A DNA stretch of 5,404 bases from Bacillota bacterium (GTDB taxonomy: Bacteria > Bacillota > Clostridia > Peptostreptococcales > Anaerovoracaceae), in the NCBI GenBank assembly GCA_017386805.1, contig JAFOGM010000102.1:1-5404 (forward strand), in the 5' to 3' direction. The notes under the pieces were generated by a model. It was not told where the DNA came from, did not search any database, and saw only the letters and a list, made by a program, of their open reading frames with translations. Each line of letters opens with the position of its first letter. The first letter of the stretch is position 1. Position numbers and translations under genes: made by a program. Shown piece after piece: positions 1 to 4,759 of this stretch.

Positions 1-863
1 GCGCTGTACTTGTTGTTCAGCTTGGTCAGGATCTCATGCTTGGTATCGTAATCCTTCAGAGCGCGCTGACCGGCTTCACAGTACACGCGGAACATACCCT
101 TGTTGGCTTCCACCTTCCAGATCTTGATCAGACCCACCTGACCGGCGAACTTGGGATGGGTTCCGCAGCAAGCTACGGAATCTGCAGGGTTATTCAGATC
201 GCCCACGCAGACGATGGAAATGTCGTGCTCAATGGCCAGCTTCTTGCGCAGAGGCAGCTTTTCTGCATCCTCGCGGTTTTCGAAGCGGCGGGTGATGACC
301 GGTAAATTGGCCCAGACAGCCTCATTGGCGAACCGTTCCACCTTCAAACACATATCCATGGTCAGTTCAGTGAATTCCGGCTTTTCTTCCAGGCTGATAT
401 CGATGGTCATGTAGTCGTCGCCCATGTGGAAGCCGCGGTTGACACCGCCGTATTCCCGGAAGAACATACCGGACAGGATGTGTTCGCCGCAGTGGCGCTG
501 CATGTTGTCAAAACGACGATCCCAGTCGATTTCGCAGTGGACGGTGCGGCCTGCGGAGAAATAAGAAGCAGGCGCTTCCAGGCCAGAAGCGGCTGCCGCA
601 GCCAGATCGATCTGGTGATATACGGTATGGCCGATCTCGCGAACGTGGCAGACAGGATAGCCGTCGATGGTACCCAGGTCGCTGGGCTGACCGCCGCCTT
701 CGGGGAAGAAGACGGACTGATCCAGGATCAGAAGACATTCCACGGTTTTATCCTTGATACCCAGGGCGGCAATTTCGTCGCGGTCATGAATCAGAGAAAC
801 AACAGCAGCATCGTTGGAACGCAGATCCACGTCCTGCTGGTACAGACGGATGGTTTTATTCAT
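1..863 (-). CDS. Alanyl-tRNA editing protein, AlaX-L type (3' end outside window)
   Basis: This is a free-standing relative of the alanyl-tRNA synthetase editing domain. Such proteins hydrolyse Ser-tRNA(Ala) or Gly-tRNA(Ala) in trans in the cytoplasm. The visible 287 residues start MNKTIRLYQQ and carry the family marks in order: FFPEGGGQPSDLG (about 52-64), the zinc-site HCGEH (H124 and H128), CCGTH (C232 and H236, a CxxxH pair), and the conserved stretch RVYCEAGQRAL (259-269). The frame is still open at the left edge. Members of the long form are about 390-400 residues, so roughly 100 residues are missing, probably a coiled linker and a DHHA1 domain. The full synthetase is excluded because the protein begins directly with the editing module and has no aminoacylation domain. 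The start is fixed by AAGGAGG at 869-875, five bases before the ATG. It diverges from cwlD with a 107-base gap. The family call is very secure; the exact substrate (Ser or Gly) is not. Confidence 0.93.
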   Translation of the reverse strand, partial: MNKTIRLYQQDVDLRSNDAAVVSLIHDRDEIAALGIKDKTVECLLILDQSVFFPEGGGQPSDLGTIDGYPVCHVREIGHTVYHQIDLAAAAASGLEAPASYFSAGRTVHCEIDWDRRFDNMQRHCGEHILSGMFFREYGGVNRGFHMGDDYMTIDISLEEKPEFTELTMDMCLKVERFANEAVWANLPVITRRFENREDAEKLPLRKKLAIEHDISIVCVGDLNNPADSVACCGTHPKFAGQVGLIKIWKVEANKGMFRVYCEAGQRALKDYDTKHEILTKLNNKYS

Positions 864-926
864 AATATCCTCCTTCGAGCACATATCTTTCAGTATTGGA
901 ATGCGGAAGCGGGTCCGCTACCCATT

Positions 927-956
927 ATTATAGCATAGATGGAGGTCTGTTGGCGA
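927..956 (-). promoter_or_regulatory. Sigma-A-type extended -10 promoter for the AlaX gene
   Basis: Read on the minus strand, TATAAT (932-927) is preceded by TGC, giving the extended element TGCTATAAT. TCGCCA (956-951) matches TTGACA at four of six positions with an 18-base spacer. Transcription would start near 920, leaving a 57-base leader that contains the AAGGAGG ribosome site. A small stem, GCGGA (903-907) with TCCGC (914-918), would lie at the very 5' end of this leader. No T-box or riboswitch fits in so short a leader. Confidence 0.7.
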
Positions 957-970
957 GAAAGGAGTGAAAG

Positions 971-1756
971 ATGGGGAAAAAGGGGTCAGTAAAAATAAAA
1001 AAATGGACGGTTCTGGGATTGGTGGCAGTCGGTATCCTGAGTATGATCCCCGGACAGCGGTGGTTGTTGGAACGGAGCTGGATGGTGGATGAAACGCTGG
1101 GGAGCGATGTGATCGTGGTGGATCCCGGGCATGGAGGCTTCGACGGCGGAGCCGTCAGCAAGGATGGAACCAGCGAAAAGGACATCAATCTGGCAATCGC
1201 CTTACGGCTGAAAGAGCGTCTGGAAGCTGCCGGTTGGAGGGTGGTCATGACCCGGTCTGACGACCGGGCGCTGGATGAGGATGACGGGGTGAAAAAGCAG
1301 ATACGAACGCGGAAAACCGAAGATTTAAGGAATCGGAAAAAGCTCATCGAAGAAGTAAAACCGTCGCTGGTTGTCAGTATCCATCTGAACAGTTTCCAGG
1401 AAGATCCTTCCGTTCGCGGCGCACAAACGTTCTTTCCTTCCAAGGCGGAAACGGAACAAATCGTGGAGGACAGCCGGCGTTTAGCGGAGGCCATCCAAAA
1501 AGAATTGGTGGAAGGGCTGGATGATGGGACCAAAAGAGAGGCTTTGGCGAAAAAAGATGTCCTGCTTTTGAAAGAACCAAAAGTGCCTGTAGTCCTTGTA
1601 GAATGTGGGTTTTTATCCAATCCAGGGGATGTGGAAAAGCTGAAAAAAGACAGTTATCAGGACAAATTGTCAGAATTTATTTATAACGGAATTGTAGCAT
1701 TTTTCGGAAAAAAACCGGTCGAAAATGTGTTCGTTTTGGACAGTTGTTCTCCTTAA
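971..1756 (+). CDS. cwlD: CwlD, N-acetylmuramoyl-L-alanine amidase of spore cortex maturation
   Basis: This is an Amidase_3 zinc enzyme that cleaves the amide bond between N-acetylmuramic acid and L-alanine. In spore formers CwlD, with the deacetylase PdaA, produces the muramic-delta-lactam that marks cortex for germination enzymes. The 261 residues begin with a basic stretch and one hydrophobic segment (about 12-27), an uncleaved signal anchor or signal peptide. The zinc ligands are visible: H54 in VDPGHGGFDGGA, E69 in SEKD, and H138 in SIHLNS. E211 in VECGFLSN is the catalytic glutamate. The block TRKTEDLRNRKKLI (113-125) closely resembles the CwlD-specific RRKAEDLRQRVKLI region as I remember it from Bacillus subtilis, which supports CwlD over general wall amidases, as does the absence of SPOR, SH3 or CW-binding repeats. 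The last 15 or so residues after the core form an extra tail. The start is supported by AAAGGAG (958-964), six bases before the ATG. I found no convincing sigma-E or sigma-G promoter in the short upstream gap. Confidence 0.92.
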   Translation: MGKKGSVKIKKWTVLGLVAVGILSMIPGQRWLLERSWMVDETLGSDVIVVDPGHGGFDGGAVSKDGTSEKDINLAIALRLKERLEAAGWRVVMTRSDDRALDEDDGVKKQIRTRKTEDLRNRKKLIEEVKPSLVVSIHLNSFQEDPSVRGAQTFFPSKAETEQIVEDSRRLAEAIQKELVEGLDDGTKREALAKKDVLLLKEPKVPVVLVECGFLSNPGDVEKLKKDSYQDKLSEFIYNGIVAFFGKKPVENVFVLDSCSP

Positions 1757-1775
1757 AAAAGAATCCACAAAAGTT

Positions 1776-1801
1776 TCCACAGAAGGTGCAGAACCTGTGG
1801 A
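1776..1801. repeat. Inverted repeat TCCACAG / CTGTGGA
   Basis: Perfect 7-base arms (1776-1782 and 1795-1801) are separated by 12 bases. The arms are the conserved halves of a 7/9 and a perfect DnaA box in opposite orientation. As RNA just after the cwlD stop it could form a hairpin, but no T-run follows directly. Confidence 0.6.
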
Positions 1802-1804
1802 TAA
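1796..1804 (-). promoter_or_regulatory. DnaA box, perfect TTATCCACA
   Basis: The plus strand reads TGTGGATAA, the exact reverse complement of the consensus DnaA box. It is embedded in CTGTGGATAACT (1795-1806), a perfect 12-base inverted copy of 1870-1881, and shares the 10-base direct repeat GGATAACTTT with 1890-1899. Confidence 0.75.
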
Positions 1805-1869
1805 CTTTGGGGGTTGATTTTTTTGAGAAACACGGAACACGTTGAAAATACAGGGTTTCGGACGTTTTT

Positions 1870-1897
1870 AGTTATCCACAGAGCCTTTGGGATAACT
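1870..1897 (+). terminator. Inverted repeat AGTTATCC / GGATAACT, weak terminator candidate for cwlD
   Basis: Perfect 8-base arms (1870-1877 and 1890-1897) enclose a 12-base loop and are followed by TTTAG. The stem is AU-rich with a large loop and only a short T-run, so termination would be weak. It may simply reflect paired DnaA boxes. No better terminator is visible between cwlD and the clc gene. Confidence 0.25.
1872..1880 (+). promoter_or_regulatory. DnaA box, perfect TTATCCACA
   Basis: This is an exact consensus box on the plus strand within AGTTATCCACAG (1870-1881). It lies 67 bases past the end of the perfect minus-strand box at 1796-1804 and just before a 7/9 minus-strand copy (1887-1895), so box orientation alternates along the region. 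Confidence 0.75.
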
Positions 1898-1971
1898 TTT
1901 AGACATCGGTGGAAAACTGCGGGAAAAGAACGGCGAAACCCATTGAAATCAGTCGATTTTTGCTTTTCATA

Positions 1972-1982
1972 TCCACTGTGGA
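1972..1982. repeat. Palindrome TCCAC-T-GTGGA
   Basis: An 11-base palindrome with a single central base, formed by two overlapping 7/9 DnaA boxes back to back (1969-1977 plus, 1977-1985 minus). It sits at the boundary between the box cluster and the AT-rich tract, where an origin would be expected to have its last boxes. Confidence 0.5.
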
Positions 1983-1990
1983 AATCTTGC

Positions 1991-2100
1991 TAAAAATAGT
2001 TTACATAAAACCAGAACAAACATTCTTTGAAAATAAATTTTTTCGATGAAAAAGATGAAACAAAAGAAACGAAACAATCGTCATAACTGCAGAAGAAAAA
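1991..2100. other. AT-rich tract, possible DNA-unwinding element
   Basis: About 83 of these 110 bases are A or T. The tract is strongly purine-biased on the plus strand after 2045, with GATGAA at 2045 and 2054 and GAAAC at 2057, 2066 and 2071. No gene, promoter or hairpin was recognised in it. A clean DnaA-trio array was not evident. Confidence 0.4.
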
Positions 2101-2119
2101 TTCCGGAACCACCATACTT

Positions 2120-2128
2120 TTATCCAAA
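2120..2128 (+). promoter_or_regulatory. DnaA box, TTATCCAAA (8/9)
   Basis: This box differs from TTATCCACA only at position 8. It overlaps the place where the -35 element of the clc promoter (extended -10 at 2143-2151) would lie, so bound DnaA could affect that promoter. Occupancy is inferred, not shown. Confidence 0.5.
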
Positions 2129-2142
2129 AGAAAAGGCAGCTG

Positions 2143-2151
2143 TGTTATACT
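2143..2151 (+). promoter_or_regulatory. Extended -10 promoter for the clc gene
   Basis: TGTTATACT combines the extended TGn element with a five-of-six -10 (TATACT). The -35 region is poor, as is common for extended -10 promoters, and overlaps the DnaA box at 2120-2128. The predicted start near 2158 gives a leader of about 65 bases. The perfect 8-base palindrome TGTTAACA (2151-2158) covers the start site and could be an operator. A second -10-like GATAAT lies at 2168-2173. Confidence 0.55.
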
Positions 2152-2193
2152 GTTAACAAAGTGCTAAGATAATGCTGGAGGCTTAAAAAAGTC

Positions 2194-2201
2194 GGTATAC
2201 C
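2194..2201. repeat. Palindrome GGTATACC in the clc leader
   Basis: This perfect 8-base palindrome lies within TCGGTATACCCGA, a near-palindrome 23 bases before the clc start codon. It could be a weak leader hairpin or an operator half-pair. It does not match the fluoride riboswitch core that I looked for. Confidence 0.25.
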
Positions 2202-2223
2202 CGATGGAAAGTATGGTAAGCTT

Positions 2224-3483
2224 ATGAATATTTCGGATAAATGGAAACGAGAATGGAACGAACATATTTCAGTCTTTCTGAAATTGCTCCTGTTTGCTGT
2301 CATTATTGGTGTCACCGTCGGAGTCGTGGGAGCAGCCTTCCACCACTCGATTGAGATTGCCACAGAATTGCGACTGGAACATCCCTGGCTATTGTATTTG
2401 ATGCCTTTGGCCGGGATGGTCATCATCGGTTCCTATCGCATCTGTGGAATTGAAAAGGATCGGGGAACAAACTTCGTCCTGACTGCTGTCCGTGAAGATG
2501 AACCGATGTACCTGCGAAAAGCACCGCTGATTTTTATATCCACAGTTTTGACGCATCTGGTGGGAGGTTCTTCCGGCCGTGAAGGCGCTGCCCTGCAATT
2601 GGGCGGTGCGATTTCCGGGAAGATCGGACATGCCATGGGTCTGGATAACAAGGATAAAAAACTGATCACCATGTGTGGTATGGCGGCAGGGTTTTCGGCG
2701 CTATTCGGAACACCCATTACCGCAGCAATCTTCGCCATGGAAGTAATCAGTGTGGGCGTCATGTATTATGCGGCGATTGTTCCCTGTGTTCTGGGAGCGA
2801 TCATTGCAACGTTAGTCGCACAGAATCTGGGCGGCGAGGTGACAGGCTTTGTCCTTCACGATGTTCCGGTGATGGAGGGAGGAACCGTGGTACAGGTACT
2901 GATCCTGGGGATCCTTTGTTCCACAATCTCCATTATCTTCTGTTATGTAAATCATAAAACTCCGAAGATATATGGGAAGTATCTGCCGAATCCCATGATC
3001 CGTGCTGCAGTGGGTGGCCTGATCGTTATCGTACTGACGTTATTGGTGGGGAACCGGGATTATAACGGGGCAGGCATGGATGTGATTTCCAGAGCCCTTC
3101 AGGGAGAGGCTGTTCCCTATGCTTTTGTGCTGAAGATTCTCTTTACTGCCATTACGTTGGGAGCGGGATTCAAAGGCGGCGAAATCGTTCCGGTCTTCTT
3201 TACCGGGGCAACCTTCGGTTGTGTAGTCGGAGAGCTTTTGGGCTTACCGGCAGGTTTCGGGGCATCGCTGGGAATGACCGCTGTATTCTGCGGTGTGACC
3301 AACTGTCCTGTCAGTTCGATTCTGTTGGCCTTTGAACTGTTTGGAGGTCAGAGCTTGGCGCTTTACGCACTTTGTATCGCCGTGTCTTATATGCTGTCGG
3401 GTTATTATAGTTTATATACGGAGCAGAAGATCCTGTATTCCAAGCTGAAACCGGAATTTATCAACATTAAAGTACATCATTAG
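2224..3483 (+). CDS. CLC-family ion/proton antiporter, probably fluoride type (CLC-F)
   Basis: A 419-residue polytopic membrane protein of the CLC family with no C-terminal CBS domains. The gating glutamate is E120 in GGSSGREGAALQLGG. The usual chloride motif GSGIP is replaced by DRGTNFVL (79-86), and GxFxP by GFKGGEIVP (315-323), with E320 where chloride CLCs have phenylalanine. The characterised fluoride/proton antiporter CLC-F from Enterobacter cloacae has, as I recall, paired glutamates E118 and E318 and Y396. The same 200-residue spacing and a tyrosine pair here (Y394, Y395) support CLC-F, which exports fluoride in exchange for protons. One departure is GGEIV where I recall GGEVT. The start is the only in-frame one after the stop at 2170-2172, but its ribosome site is weak (GGTAAG, 2215-2220). 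The LCP gene follows after 33 bases, probably on the same transcript. CLC membership is certain; the ion is an inference. Confidence 0.85.
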   Translation: MNISDKWKREWNEHISVFLKLLLFAVIIGVTVGVVGAAFHHSIEIATELRLEHPWLLYLMPLAGMVIIGSYRICGIEKDRGTNFVLTAVREDEPMYLRKAPLIFISTVLTHLVGGSSGREGAALQLGGAISGKIGHAMGLDNKDKKLITMCGMAAGFSALFGTPITAAIFAMEVISVGVMYYAAIVPCVLGAIIATLVAQNLGGEVTGFVLHDVPVMEGGTVVQVLILGILCSTISIIFCYVNHKTPKIYGKYLPNPMIRAAVGGLIVIVLTLLVGNRDYNGAGMDVISRALQGEAVPYAFVLKILFTAITLGAGFKGGEIVPVFFTGATFGCVVGELLGLPAGFGASLGMTAVFCGVTNCPVSSILLAFELFGGQSLALYALCIAVSYMLSGYYSLYTEQKILYSKLKPEFINIKVHH

Positions 3484-3490
3484 ACAAGAA

Positions 3491-3505
3491 AAGATGAGAC
3501 ATCTT
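3491..3505 (+). repeat. Intercistronic hairpin AAGATG-AGA-CATCTT
   Basis: A perfect 6-base stem with a 3-base loop fills the gap between the clc stop and the first LCP gene and ends directly against the AGGGGA ribosome site (3506-3511). With no T-run it is not a terminator. It could act as a processing or stability element that sets the LCP level relative to the CLC. Confidence 0.45.
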
Positions 3506-3516
3506 AGGGGAAACAA

Positions 3517-4557
3517 ATGAGGAAAAGAGACGAAGAAAAAAACGAAGTTACAACGAAGAAAAAGAAGAGAAAACATCTGACAACGCTGCAATGTTTTGGG
3601 CTGACATTTATTTTGGCATTTGCCGTGTTCCTGGGTGGAGCACTGCTCTTGAATTCCAGAATGTTCTCCGGAAGTGAATCGCTGAAGGGGATGGACTTCC
3701 TGGCCAAGGACGAAGATATGGAAGAAGTTTTTGGAACAGATAATCGCGTCAACGTACTGCTTCTGGGCATGAATCACAAAATGGCGGATACCATCATGGT
3801 TGCCAGCTTCCACACAGAGGATAAAACCATCGATCTGATTTCCGTTCCCAGAGATACCTATTACGAACGGCCGGAGTTCAAGAGCTCAGCTACGCAGAAA
3901 ATCAACAGCATTTACAATACAGAAAAAGAAGACGGAATGCAGAAACTGGCCAAGGCGGTCAGCGACGTTCTGCAGGGGATGCCGCTGCACTATTACATGG
4001 CCGTGGACTATGAAGGTGTAGGGAATATCGTGGACGCCATGGGAGGGGTGGAATTCCATGTTCCCTTCCATATGAAATACAGTGACCCCACCGACAATCC
4101 GCCGCTGTATATCGACGTGGAAGAAGGATTACAGGTTCTGGACGGAGAAAACGTCATGGAATTCCTGCGTTTCCGTAAGACCAACGTTCCGGGATACAGA
4201 GGCTATCCCGACGGCGATGAAGGAAGAATCCGCACCCAGCAGGCCTTTATGATCGCAGCTTTTGAACAGGCCATGGAGGGAGATCTGCTGAAGATCGCCG
4301 GCGCAGTCTTCGAAAATGTGGATAGCGATTTCACCTGGGGGACCGTAGCGAAACTGGCAACAAAGGCTATGGGTTCCGGAAGTATTGAAGTGACCACCTG
4401 GAAGGTTCCGGGCGAAGCTTACATGTCAGCTACCAACAGGGACTCCACACGGCTGTCCTTCTACTTCCCTGACGAAGAAAAACTGACAGAAATGATGAAT
4501 CTGATCTATAATGGTCCTCAGGAGGAAGTTCCGGAAGGAGAAGGAACTGCGGAATAA
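3517..4557 (+). CDS. LytR-CpsA-Psr (LCP) family cell-wall glycopolymer transferase, first of two
   Basis: LCP enzymes sit in the membrane with an extracellular domain and move teichoic acid or capsule-type polymers from their polyprenyl carrier onto peptidoglycan. The 346 residues show a very basic cytoplasmic head (1-20), one membrane segment (about 24-45), then the LCP domain: NVLLLGMNHKMADTIMV (79-95) with D91, VPRDTYY (R112, D113), KIN (K128), the block MKYSDPTDNPPLYI (186-199), LDGENVMEFLRFR (R218, R220) and DEGRIRTQQAF (R237, R239, Q241). The C-terminal tail is short and acidic. In the usual motif a first Asp and an Arg precede D91; here these positions are N86 and M89, and the loop is shortened. 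AGGGGA (3506-3511) supports the ATG, and an in-frame TAG at 3505 rules out an upstream start. It is likely cotranscribed with the clc gene and ends before a strong terminator. Despite the old 'transcriptional attenuator' label, it is not a DNA-binding regulator. Confidence 0.9.
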   Translation: MRKRDEEKNEVTTKKKKRKHLTTLQCFGLTFILAFAVFLGGALLLNSRMFSGSESLKGMDFLAKDEDMEEVFGTDNRVNVLLLGMNHKMADTIMVASFHTEDKTIDLISVPRDTYYERPEFKSSATQKINSIYNTEKEDGMQKLAKAVSDVLQGMPLHYYMAVDYEGVGNIVDAMGGVEFHVPFHMKYSDPTDNPPLYIDVEEGLQVLDGENVMEFLRFRKTNVPGYRGYPDGDEGRIRTQQAFMIAAFEQAMEGDLLKIAGAVFENVDSDFTWGTVAKLATKAMGSGSIEVTTWKVPGEAYMSATNRDSTRLSFYFPDEEKLTEMMNLIYNGPQEEVPEGEGTAE

Positions 4558-4596
4558 GGGGAAAGGTGTCAGATCATCACAGAAAAAACATGCTTT

Positions 4597-4634
4597 AAAG
4601 AGGTTTGTATTTGATACAGCCTCTTTCTTTTTTT
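4597..4634 (+). terminator. Rho-independent terminator after the first LCP gene
   Basis: AAAGAGG (4597-4603) pairs with CCTCTTT (4620-4626). The stem continues, past one bulged T, with TTGTAT against ATACAG, closing on a 3-base TTG loop. CTTTTTTT (4627-4634) follows at once. It should end the clc-LCP transcript and separate it from the second LCP gene. Confidence 0.85.
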
Positions 4635-4714
4635 GTGAAAAAGCGATAAAATATAAAGATACTGGGTCACTATGCGTATTCTTCGGAAACGGGAGTGATT
4701 CGGGGAAAAAGGGT

Positions 4715-4720
4715 TATGAT
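4715..4720 (+). promoter_or_regulatory. Weak -10 candidate for the second LCP gene
   Basis: TATGAT matches TATAAT at five of six positions in the 125 bases between the terminator and the second LCP start. No good -35 lies 16-18 bases upstream. TTGTGA (4633-4638) is a possible -35, but its nearest -10 candidates are badly spaced. A promoter is expected here because of the upstream terminator, but the exact site is uncertain. Confidence 0.25.
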
Positions 4721-4759
4721 ACAAAGGGAATCCAGGAGAAAAAGTAAGGAAAGACAATC

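Larger units (their letters stand above)
1757..2128. other. DnaA-box cluster with adjacent AT-rich tract (possible origin or DnaA-titration site)
   Basis: This part of the cwlD-clc gap has no credible gene but is full of matches to the DnaA box TTATCCACA. Perfect copies lie at 1796-1804 (minus) and 1872-1880 (plus), and an 8/9 copy at 2120-2128 (plus). Copies matching 7 of 9 lie at 1761-1769 (+), 1773-1781 (+), 1887-1895 (-), 1908-1916 (-), 1969-1977 (+) and 1977-1985 (-). The stretch 1991-2100 is about 75% A+T by count, and 1991-2060 is 80%. Clustered boxes in mixed orientation beside an AT-rich tract are the classical layout of bacterial origins, and of the DnaA-binding clusters that damp initiation in Bacillus. 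Neither dnaA nor dnaN is in the window, so true oriC status is unproven. Confidence 0.6.

Noticed and set aside
426..938. A 170-codon plus-strand frame opposite the AlaX gene
   Set aside because: The minus strand carries all conserved AlaX motifs, a strong ribosome site and a promoter. The plus-strand frame has no recognisable domain and only mirrors it.
923..941. Sigma-E or sigma-G promoter for cwlD (CATTATT, CATAGATG)
   Set aside because: The -10-like strings miss key consensus positions and no properly spaced ATA-type -35 lies upstream.
928..1620. A 230-codon open frame on the minus strand opposite cwlD
   Set aside because: Its translation is serine/threonine/proline-rich low-complexity with no family resemblance, and it lies antisense to a gene with intact catalytic motifs. 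It is a shadow of cwlD codon usage.
2158..2223. Fluoride riboswitch in the clc leader
   Set aside because: The leader has a GATGG string and a small GGTATACC palindrome, but I could not match the conserved pseudoknot and downstream strand of the crcB motif in 66 bases.
2536..2544. DnaA-like box ATATCCACA inside the clc gene
   Set aside because: It is an 8/9 match but isolated within coding sequence, so chance and codon constraint explain it well enough.
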